DNA of 64,000 nt from Balanoglossus misakiensis (Eukaryota > Hemichordata), in contig CM082585.2 of assembly GCA_040954595.2 (NCBI GenBank), forward strand, positions 5,890,001-5,954,000, read 5' to 3'. A model generated the notes under the pieces. That model saw nothing but the letters and a program-made list of their open reading frames with translations. It searched no databases and had not been told where the DNA came from. Shown in pieces: positions 1 through 11,200 of the stretch (positions are counted from its first letter, which is position 1; each line of letters starts with the position of its first letter). A program made the position numbers and the translations under genes.

Positions 1-2213
1 CACAACATTACAAATCACACAATACGTCGTTTCCTCCATCATAGAAAACCATGGTATAAAGCAACCGGTCGTTTTCAAATAACTGGCGAGTGTTTGGTGG
101 GGTCATCGTAGGGGACAGGGAGACAGAGGGGGTCATTTTGAAATGGGAACTGGTATTAAACTTGTTGTGGACAGGAATGAAGCTGGTAGCAGCTATTAGA
201 AAACAAATTCACTGTGCATTCTCCAATGAATGTTACAATTCATGAATCTGTATACTATTACTGTAATAGTCATGACAACTACAGCCCTCTGTTTTATACA
301 GGTAATATGACAGATTTTCAACTGTCATGGGTGACTGCTTGTGCCAGACGTCCGCCATATTGCCTATGAGACAAATGAGCGATTATTTGGCATCACAAAT
401 TAAAAATGAATTTTGCAGCTGACTTGGAGACCAGCTCAAAGTTCGATTGGCATCAAAACACTCCCGGCAGTGCGGAGAAATGTCAACCCAGTGGTGTAGA
501 CATGACAGATTACAGGTCTGGACCTTTCACAGACAGAATTGTCCATTTTACTGACACGCAAACCAAAAAGTGATTACCAGTACTTCATTGTGGGAATATT
601 CAAAGAGAAAATGACTTTCTGTGTACATACTTACAACTTCTGGTATTCTGTTTGTCACAAAGACCATGACAAGATGTAATAATGATGTCAGAGTTTAAAA
701 AAATAAACAGGGAAATGGGCAGACAGAAGTGTATAAATCAAATAATACAATATAATTTTTGTAAAAGACATTTCCCTTGTCATGGCTTGTCAACATCGCT
801 GACACTTGCTAAACAACAAAACATGTTTTGATTCAAGAGTATGTTGTCGTGCCCTCAATGACCTGACAGCCTCAGATTTATGACTTTCTTATCAGTAGAC
901 TCGAAAGAATTTGTAGTGTTTTATTTTGCTGCAAGGAGCACGACCTATCATTTCACTTGTATGGTACATGTAGTTTCTTTTACCTTTTGTTTGTTGAAGA
1001 ATTTAAATTAATACATTGTGTTTTAAGAGTGTGACATTACAGGTGTGCGTGTGTGGGGGGAGAATTGTCCAGTATTCAGGTCACTGTGCATTGTCGATTG
1101 TGCCAAGTTTGAAAGAAATCCATTATGGCATACCAGTGCATCTCCAGTAATGGACCCAGATGGCTCCAAACGGCCATCTTGTAAGATAAGCAGAGAGATC
1201 ACATCAGCCATCTCTGACAACTGTGGCTCCACGGAAGTAAAGGTTTGAGTTTCTTGCACTCTGGTCCGACAAGGTGGTATGCGCCTCGAAAATCAAAAGT
1301 TTAAACTTTTCACTCAAAATTTTGCTCAAGTCAACTTAAGATTAATCTCTCTCAACAATGAGGATAAAAATTGGAGATCAACAAGCAGAATGTCGAATGA
1401 AAGAACATCTACACTGTGAATGCCGGGGTCAACATTATGTTGACATGATAAAGAGGAACTTGCCAGGATAGTGCTAACTCCTTTTAAAGACCTTGTATTC
1501 TAAGAATGGGTTTATGTCTTTCTTTGAAATAATTGTTTATTACCGGTATTACATTAACTATTTTAATTATTTTTAACTTTTATGTTATCATTACCTTCAA
1601 AAAGAAACATTACTTTAAAAAAGAAATAGTTCAGTAATTGAAAATAATTTTATACTCTAAATTATAACATCACAACAAGAATCTGCCAAATATGACACAT
1701 CTCCTAAATATGAATCTGTGTTTATATATCAGATAAATCAACAATGGAGTATATGTCAAAAATTCCTTATCAAACACTTAGGTTTGTAGTCCTAAGTAGG
1801 ACCCCCTAGCATATGACTATTGTGATATGATATGTCTTATAAATACAATATCTTATAGTCTATGGCATATTTGTATAGTAAATTTTTGCCTGCTAAATCA
1901 GTTTGGTAGGGACACAAAAGTTGTACACATTTCCATCTTTGAAGCAAACAAATATTAATTATAATGTTAACATGGAAGGAACCACTTCCTAGGGGGGGTG
2001 ATAAAAGTCCATCCATTCACCATAGGAAGGACTGCCACAACTATTAAAATATGGAAGAGATCCTTTTCAAAACTCAAGTGTTATTACCAGGTTACAGCTG
2101 CCATGTCAACGCAGTGCTGGTAAGCTATGGTTGCTATGGAAACACAAATAGCAATAAGCCACCAAACAAACCTGTTGGTCAAAAAAATTTAATAACATAT
2201 TTAGGCCACTTAC
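1..2213. other. AT-rich non-coding stretch, probable Rho GTPase intron
   Basis: I see no convincing exon here. A Rho-family first coding exon on the minus strand ends with a splice donor at 2213-2212. This stretch is therefore most simply the start of its first coding intron, but I could not find the expected next exon (a Phe-Asp-Asn/His-Tyr start) in it. Positions 1023-1259 are open on both strands and match no family I recognise. Otherwise the sequence is AT-rich with short homopolymer runs. Confidence 0.5.
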
Positions 2214-2329
2214 ACTGTTGGGACATACTCGTGTGGAAATGCATTGTGGGTATAGACCCAAAGCATACATGTCTTCCCGACTGCTCCGTCACCCACGACG
2301 ACACATTTTATATTTCTGGCCGCTGACAT
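2214..2329 (-). CDS. Rho-family small GTPase, first coding exon (partial)
   Basis: The reverse strand from ATG at 2329 encodes 38 residues plus two bases. It begins [20 protein letters not shown] and ends HEYVPT plus the first two bases of a Val codon, followed by donor [14 protein letters not shown] at residues 13-20 is the P-loop that binds GTP phosphates, and Thr38 in EYVPTV is the switch I threonine. This is the start expected of Rac, Cdc42, RhoQ/J or Mtl-type Rho GTPases, molecular switches for actin dynamics. The segment after the P-loop ([11 protein letters not shown]) is not a close match to any one subfamily I remember, so I assign no symbol. A possible acceptor just upstream of the ATG (rc TTCTTCGCAG, near 2345) suggests a non-coding leader exon. 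The remaining exons must lie below position 1, or the gene is broken. Both readings remain open. Confidence 0.8.
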
Positions 2330-4623
2330 AGCTGCTGTCAGTCACTGCGAAGAAATCAAACCAACGATGAAACAAGTGAATTATAGTGTTGTCCATGTAG
2401 GCAAAAAATCCTGGTCCTTACTGGGCAATAGATTTGGTTGTCACAAATTGACAAATGCTTTATAGCCTACAACCTATTAAATTTCAAAATGATGGATTTA
2501 AATTTAAGGCATTTGTTTCTGTTCATACTTTTTAAAAAAATTGTATTTCCTTAAACATGTCATGATTTCTGTCAGTTTCAAGAGTAGTTGTCAATGAGCT
2601 GTTTCCCTGCTGAACATGTTTTCGTTGGGTTTTCAAACTTTTTGTAATTCGATTTTCACAAACTTTCATGCTATAAATTTATTATCATAATATATTTACA
2701 CGTGTTTATACTGGGATAGTAATGACTAATGTACTGATAAACACGATTGTCAGTACAGTGAAGTAATTAGCATAATAATAAAAAGTGACCTCGCAAAGGT
2801 CAATGTGCACGATTGTCGTTAATAATGTCTACCGCTCGAATGAGCTGTTTTGTTTCCTGTTGCGAGATTTGGGTCGGAGGAAAGTAAAACTATGTCGTAC
2901 ACTAATTTGATTGCAGAATGAAATCACTTGGAAACAATCTACTTAACCGGGTCAAAGCAGGAACATTCTAGCGAATAAAACGTCTTTCTTTGGCATGTCC
3001 AATTTTACATACTGAAGTCGACGCCCAAGGCTTTGACTGGCGTCGACGCTTCGTTGTCCAAGATTTCAGAAACACACCCGCGATCTACACAACGAAGACT
3101 TCCGCAGTCTTTGCCGGTGTCACGTAACGTGTGTTTAGCGACCGTAGTTATATAATACTCTGAGACAGATACCATTTCTCAAGTGGGAATACGTGTTCAA
3201 GTTTTGTTGAGAGAGACCTCTCTTCCAACGCCCTTCAAGATCTTTGTCAGTAGTGTCTCTGCTGTTCTTATTTGTTCTGGTACTTCGTCTACAAAACACA
3301 TATTGGCCGGGAGAAAACTAAATGCAACACATACTGTTGCGAATTCGACCGGTAGACAAGCAAAGTCATATCTTATTACACGGGAAGTATTTGTACTGTG
3401 TCCCTTGGGGGCTGACCGATCTTCGACAAGAGAAGAGGGGGTGCATGTTTTCGAAGTTCGCAGTGACCGCGCGTTTTTCGGTGTCAACGTTGCGGTTACC
3501 CACCAAATACTCATACTCAATGAACAGTACATACCTCGGGGGATCTCCAATCTAACTCCTCAAAGTTTCGATGGTCAAGACCTCTGACATGTATCAAAAC
3601 GGAAGCACCGGGAAGAGTTTGGAGAGTATATATCAAGTTCCTCACCTGGTGCTAAATATAGCGGCCAATCGTCGTGATCACAAGTTTTGTAGGTAACGCT
3701 GGGGGCGCTACACGTTGGACCCACCCTGTTGATATCAATATGGCAAGGCATGTCGATTTCTGTCTGACAACAGTGTCCCAGGCCTTCCAGGCTGATCGAC
3801 CGGCGGATCACGTCGCGTCCGTCATAATTTTATTAACTTCTTATAAGTGATGACAAGTTCTGAGGATCTCGTTGGTGACAGAAACAAAAATACGAATTCA
3901 CCATGGCATGACATCATACACGTGCTTGGAATACCAAAGCGACTTTAAAAAGTAAACTTTTTGTGACTTTGTCTACAATAGTACTATTGGTAAACGTACA
4001 CTGATCGGACTGACTGGAAATGCATAGTAACAATATTAAACTCAACTATTTAACAACAGACTGCCGTAAATATATGAGAAATAAATGTTGCGGTAAAATT
4101 TCTCATCACTGATATCATAGTGCAAGTTCAGTGGAAGTCAATTCATTCCGCGTTCACTTGTTCATATTTTGCTGATATCAACATTTTTTATGTTTGAGCA
4201 ATATTTTGTCTTTTTAAGATTTTTTTTTAAAAATATGTTGCATGGGTATTATATTCAGGGATGTTGTCTCTCAGATTTCTTAACATCACCTCCCCTCTTT
4301 TGGAAATGGACGGGTCGATGTTTATTTGTCAACAGCGTACGCGTAAGCGCGTCTGCTGGCGTGTAATCCATTTCCGTGCGGTGTCTGTTAAAGCTAGCTT
4401 CAGAATCATATTTAAGTTTTAATTCCCTGTGGGCCCTGCATATTTTTCCAAATTTACCTGGGTTAATCTCGTATTTTCGCTAAAAGCACGTTTAATTATA
4501 CACTTATGGATGTAAATTTTATCCAGCTGTAAAATTCAAGACACTCTGTCGGATGACTTTACATTATATTCCATCCGACTTCCTCTACAATATGAAGTCA
4601 AAATCTTGCCTGGAAAGGACAAA
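2330..4623. other. Intergenic region between the divergent Rho GTPase and COG6
   Basis: This 2.3-kb interval separates two genes that read away from each other, so it should hold both promoters and 5' leaders. I see no TATA box in a telling position. Small ORFs at 3183-3587 (+), 3197-3550 (-) and 3575-3811 (-) overlap one another, match no family I know and lack clear splice context. A short GC-rich inverted repeat lies at 3017-3047. Confidence 0.5.
3017..3047. repeat. Short inverted repeat in the divergent promoter interval
   Basis: GTCGACGCC at 3017-3025 is repeated as its exact reverse complement GGCGTCGAC at 3039-3047 across a 13-base spacer. Each arm contains a SalI-type palindrome. It could be a transcription-factor site pair or chance; the sequence alone does not decide. 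Confidence 0.45.
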
Positions 4624-5229
4624 ATGGCGGCCACCGAAAAACCTGTCGGCGTCGATCAACTTGACTCGCAAGCTAGCAATCCGTTGTCCCGGAAACTGAA
4701 TAAGATATTGGAGACGAGGCTCGACAATGACAAGGTATGGGAATCAAGTGCATCGCGTTTTGCCGCCCCGTCTTCGTGATTTATCTTCTTTGTGGGCGGG
4801 TCGGGACAGTGTGTGTGTTAGCTGGTGCATCTGTGTCAGTCATTCAATCACAGATTACTGGGGTACACGTCACCACGGTTTCGTTGCACTGTGATCGCCC
4901 TTTCAGTCGTCACTATCGACAACAGTCAAGTGCACATTTCCGATGTCACATCCTTCTGAAGAAAAAAAAATCCATGTACTGCCGTGGAAGACGCTCAAAG
5001 ACACTCGTGATGACATCATGATCACTTTTGTCATCTGAAGTGAAGGGGTGGGGAACATTTCGTTTGGGGTTGAATATGATACTATTTATGTATTGAACTT
5101 CTAAAATTAAAAATTGAGTCTTTAATTGGAATTTTTGCTCACTTTTGTTTTGCCCGATTTTGCATTATTTTAATGGTCACCCGTTTGATTAGATGATGAT
5201 GATGATGACGATGATGATGATGAATTGAC

Positions 5230-5269
<40 letters not shown>

Positions 5270-8200
5270 GGGATCATATACCGTAGTTTGCCGGGTAAGA
5301 GCCCCTGCTCGGACAAACGCCCCCCCCCCCCTGGTTTTAGGGCCCATTTGTAGATCGAGGCCATATCCGGTCTAAAGCCCCCCCCCCCCCCCCCCCGGCC
5401 GAATATCCATTAAATTCTTGGAAATTTAATAAAGTGCAATGCAAAAAAGGCGGATTTTCATCCCCAAAGTCACTAAAAGTGAAAAAAAAAATGTATGATG
5501 ATTTACTTTCGCGCTGATTATCGTACCCACCGCGGCCGACTGGCCACGCTGAGTTATATATAGCCGCTCTAGAAAACATGACCTCAGACAGGTCCCTCGG
5601 GACCGTGCCTCGAATTCAACGATCACGTAGATGGACGCGCTGCCGCGTGTGAGGTCACCGGGGAGCTTTCCAAAGCGGCCGCGTGGAGCTGCTTCAGTCC
5701 GTCCTCGACGCGAAACACCCAACATTGGAAGATCCCGACTTGGACTCGGAGAATGAACCACTCAAAAATTTGCATAAAAGTCGAGGTGGCCATCCCTCAT
5801 TTGCATAAATCTCGAGGCCATATCCGGGCTAAAGCCCCCCCCTGTTTTTTCGCTAATCTGTTGGCCCAGCACCCGGGGCTCTTACCCGGCAAACTACGGT
5901 ATTGAGGCAATTGTCTATCCCCGACTAGTTTTACCATATTTGAAAGCCTCCTCTTTCTCTAACAACAGGAAGTATTGGAGGCCCTGAAGGCCTTGTCGAC
6001 ATTCTTCCATGACAACAGTCTGAGAAGTCGTCGTAACTTGAGAGGTGACATAGAGAGAAGAAGTTTGGCAATCAATGAACAATTTGCCCAGGCAATTCAG
6101 GAAGTGAAAGAGGTAAATATGAATGTGTAGATTTGGAATTTAAGTGGTAAGGCTGATGTATCTGTTCCTGAACTTGACGGTGAGATCCTTCATTTTTGTC
6201 AACAGTACACCATTCCACATCTCTGAAACTGTTCAAAAATAGACATTTGCTGGCATCAATATGGAAATAATGTTTTTTGATCTTGAGTATGATTGTTTTG
6301 AAAGTCGGTGGATCATTGAACAACTGTCGTGTGTTCTCTTCACTTGACTCGTGATTGAAACTCTTTATCAGTTGATTTTTAAAAGAAAATCAGTACATTG
6401 TTGTTCATTTACAGCAACTCGATAGTGTGTACTTGGATGTGGAATCCATGGCAACATGTTGTCAAGAAATGACAAACAGACTTCAGGTAAAGATACATTT
6501 TTGTTTCAGTCAACAGAATTACAGGAATGAAATTCTCACAGAAATCACAAAATACAACTATTAAAAGAAGTGACATCATTTGATTTCAGGGTCCCCGACT
6601 ATATCTAACTATATCTGTGTATCTTTTCTCTCATCAAGACGGCAAGAAGTCAGACGTCCGATTTGATCAACAAGACCACAAAGCTACAGACAGAAAGGTG
6701 TGTGTGACTTTCATGAATGTCACCCGGTTTCCTTCTTCAAGGGTCCAACTTCACCCTAGATAAGAATCAATTGGAATCTCACCATGGTGGCGAAATTGTT
6801 GAACCCATTGAGTTTGTTAAGTTTGAGATAGTAACTCAGTGTACCGTCATTCTATAAGGTAAATTTTAACCATGATGTGGATTTCTCCTCTATTCTTGGT
6901 AGTCAACGACTACAGATGAGAGCAGAAGTGGCCGACGCATTTCTGAACAGATTTCAACTGACATCAGAAGAAGTGAAAGTCTTACGAGGCACCAGAGATG
7001 GTGTTCTCCATGAAGTATGTATTACTTTCTAGCTATCGTACTGTGTCATACTTTATAAGTGTGAATAAGCTGGCGTGAATTAGCCCAAAATGAAAACATT
7101 TTCTGTAGGAATTTTTATGGAAAACCCTTTCTAAAAGTAACAAAAATTGTATACTGTATATTCATAATTCAATTAAACAGAAAAAATATATGAATTAAAT
7201 TTGCAGAAGAGTATGTGCATTCATGTTCAAATTTAGATGCAAGCTGTTTTTGCATGCAGTAAGTAATAACTTCAGGATTATGTTTTGTTTCTCTTGTCAA
7301 CACTTTTCTCGTAATTCTAATTTCAGGATTTCTTCAAAGCAATGGCAAGAGTGAAGCAAATCCACAATGACTGCAAAGTACTCCTCAGAACCAACCAACA
7401 AACAGCAGGGTATGTTTTTGGATTTGTATTTTAGAAATGTTTTTCTCTCACCCATAGAGGTTCGAATGAAGCATGGCTTCACAACCCAAGTCTACAGTAG
7501 TCATTTCAAAAAACTTTAGCAAACTGTTAATAGAGTCAGTATGTCTTTCAATTGTCTCTCTTTCTCTCTGTGTGTCTGTCGGTCTGTTTGTCTGTCTGTC
7601 TGCCTGTCTCTCTCTGTCTCTCTCCGTGCCTGTCTATCTCTCAAAACTGACTTTCCAAAGACATCTTTTTTGACTAACATTCATCTGGTAAATTGCAAGA
7701 TATACCGATGGACTTAGTGAGTTTGATGTGTTCTAAAAAAAATTATTCCATATTTCTCACACAGGTTAGAAATCATGGAGACAATGGCACTACATCAGGA
7801 AACAGCTTACGAGAGACTGTATAGGTGGACACAAGGTATATGAGTGACTCATTACTATTTTAAGACGTTGTGTTGTTATTGATCAGTACTGATATTAATA
7901 CATGAACAAACTTGCTAAGATTTGCAACATCCCTGAAAGTTATTGACAGTCTTAGCATCTGAAACAGGCCTGGGATAGATACATCTTTGTTTTAGGTGTT
8001 GATCCACCCAGTGCCCTGCTTGGAATATTTGTCATGAAGTTGTCTCCTTCTGTTTCGTTTTCAGCCGAATGTCGAATGTTGAGCAGCGACTCGGTAGAAG
8101 TCTCGCCGTTGCTTTGTCAGGCCATGCAGACGTTGCAGGATAGGCCTGTCTTATTCAAGTAAGTTAAGTCAAGACTGGATTGCTTCAGAACACTGTATTA

Positions 8201-11200
8201 ACAACACAAGTCGCCTTTTTCTAAAATAGTGTTCCAAATCTTGACATTCTTTTCAGCATTCATAGACAGGACAGTTTTTGTTGAGAATGTTCAAATCCAT
8301 TTTTCACAGTTCAATTTTTCAGCAATCTGCCTTTTTCATAGCGTGCGGCCATTACAGATTTTCTTATGTATGACATAATGCTGCACTCGAATCAAAAAGT
8401 TTTAGCAGCCTAAAAATATAGTCATGAGACCCAAGTTAATAACTTATCTTATCAATATCTTTATGACTAAATAATATTTTTTGTATTGTTATGCTAGATA
8501 TTCCCTTGATGAATTTGGCACAGCCAGGAGGACGGCCGTGGTTCGTGGATTCATCGATGCATTGACTCGCGGAGGTAAGATCGACCTGTACATGTCATAC
8601 TGGCTACGTTTGTGTGCTAATTTAAGGGAAGGGGTCGTCATGCCACGTGGGTGTCCCCTTTGATGAGAATGTGTCCTCCCATACCAGCACAAACCTCACT
8701 GCAGTCGCCACGACCTACTAGGATCTTCAATTGCTGTCATGCCCAGTCTACGCTACGGTTGGCTGCTTCGTTCAGTCTAAGAATTATCTAATTTCAAGGA
8801 TTTGTGGGTGAATTCTTATGTTTATCAGCAAACAAACATGGCACGACGACCACTTCCCATTAATGACAAATCAGTTTATTTCTGTAAAGCTATAGTATAT
8901 CAAACTTCGTTACTTCATGATGCAGCCAACAGGTTCTGATACATGTATGTGTATACGTCTTGTGTCTCACAGATTTCTGAATGATACATATGGCATTTCA
9001 TAATTATTGTATTATTTGATGCTAGGTCCTTCGGGCACACCTCGTCCAATAGAACTGCATGCCCATGATCCGTTACGCTACGTCGGGGACATGCTAGCGT
9101 GGCTCCATCAGGCCAGTGCTTCAGAAAAGGAACATTTGCAGAGTTTGGTGAAACTGGTCTCAGATAAAGGTTTGTCCCGTTCTTACATTCCACAATCTCA
9201 TCTTAAAATAAATCATTGCACTAAACAATTAGCACTAAACTGTACTATAGAATTAAACACAACATTCAGTATCATTCAGTACAGTACAGTACAGTACAGC
9301 ACAGCACAGTACAGTACAGTACAGTATAGTATAGTATAGTATAGTAAAGTATAGTACAGTACAGTACAGTACAGTACAGTATATTACAGTAGAGTATTGT
9401 ACAGTACAGTACAGTATAGTGTAGTATAGTACATGTATATGAACATCAGATCACCTAAGAAATTAAATTTTTGCATGTGTCATTTCAGCCGGTAATCTTC
9501 ATCTTGAAGATATCATTGGCCATATAACAGAGGGTGTCTGCAGACCATTCAAGGTACGATGGCGAGTTTTATCAATTTTCTTGCATGCAGTGATCAACTC
9601 TTCCCAAATGTGAAACAGACTTTTTGTATTCCATTCCAGTGACCGCAATCATTTTCAGCAAACTTTTACTCTACCTTCCAGGTCCGAGTGGAACAGGTTC
9701 TTGTCTCAGAGCCTGGTCCTGTGACGTTGTATAAATTATCCAATCTCTTGAAATTCTACCATAACATTATTGGGTGAGTAAGGTACCGTTCGTTCATTTT
9801 CATAAATAGTTTATTGACCTAAAGTAAAGCTCTGGATAAAGAGGGTGACATAGCATATTTGAATATTTACGATGTCTGTCAGTGAGCTTAGAAAATTAGA
9901 TTACCCACTTGTCGATGTAATACAGTGTGAAGTTTTTCACCAGTTGTAGGTACCAGAATATTATTTTTTACATGTAATGATTACAAAATTGATACAAGAA
10001 ATATTGCTATTGGAGAATGTATTATCAAGGATTACAAAAGATTCTGCCATATTTTTTAGCGTACCACTGAAAATTCTCGTCTCTGTCTTTTCAGACAACT
10101 CTTGAATGCAGAAGCCATTCTTCTCAGCACAATCTCTGAAGTCTACGAGTTATGCCATAGGATGTTTTACAACGCTTTGAATTGCCACGCTCAGAGACTC
10201 ATGGAAAAGGTGATCATGACTACGATAATACGAAAATCTTTTCCCAATCGGACAAACAAGCAAACAAGTTGTATTTTATATTATGGAATGATTTACATAC
10301 ATGAAAAGCTGTCTTGGAAAACAAGTTAACATAAAAGGTTCACCACCTAGAATCATTTCTAATGAATCATATATGATTTGAAAGTTTTCATGACAAAAGC
10401 AACCCTGTCTTTAGCTATACTGTTGTGGAAATACATGGTGAAGTATGAAAGTCTGTAATAATCACACAAAAGTTTTACTGGTAAATTAAAATTTAAATGT
10501 CAGTTGTTTTATCAGAACTCTAATGCCCGGACAGCTTTACTTTGTTTCTGTCAATGATGCATAAAGATATTAAAGATAAAGTTTGAATGTATTTTCAGGT
10601 AGAGCTTCCCCCAGCAGACTTGGGACCCACACAGTCATTGAACCAAACCTTATCGCTGCTGAGACAAGTCTTGGCGTCCCATGATTCCTCTGTTGTACCA
10701 CTTGATGCCAGACAGGAAGATTTCGCTAAGGTGAATTAGTTAATCTGGTGCACTGTTTGTTTGTGACATTGTCAGTACTTTGACCCTTTCACCCCCAGTT
10801 CCCCCTATAGAGGTCCTGGTTTGCCGTAGAAAACAATGGATTTGGACCATACCATTGTGGTGAAAGGGTTAACTAGCCTTTTGTGTGCTTGGGTGCTGTG
10901 TGTAAATACTATAATTACCGGTAACGCAATCATGTCATTGAACTATTTTTATGTAATGTCCCACGCACATTGTGTGTGTGTGGAATATGGCTGACAATTC
11001 TGCATACATAGCTGAGAACATCTGTAAGACTTCTTGGAACAAAAAAAAACCCACCAAAGCATCTTTTTCTCTCAATATAGCAACTGTGTTTCCTTTGACA
11101 GGTTTTAACCTGTGTGTCGGACCCAAAACATAACTCTCAATATAGCAACTGTGTTTCCTTTGACAGGTTCTAAGCTGCGTGTTAGACCCACTGCTTCAAA

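Noticed and set aside
1023-1259. Overlapping ORFs on both strands, with partial splice-like sites
   Set aside because: Briefly considered as a roadblock-domain (LAMTOR-like) fragment or a Rho exon, but the similarity is too weak and the splice context inconsistent.
3183-3811. ORFs of 78-134 aa on both strands in the divergent promoter interval
   Set aside because: They overlap one another, match no known family and lack splice or initiation support.
5170-5761. Minus-strand ORFs with poly-Ser/Ile and Arg-rich stretches
   Set aside because: They come from the GAT microsatellite and the interior of the MITE; no transposase motif seen.
9007-9339. 110-aa ORF in COG6
   Set aside because: It is COG6 exon 10 read through its donor into the pentanucleotide repeat.
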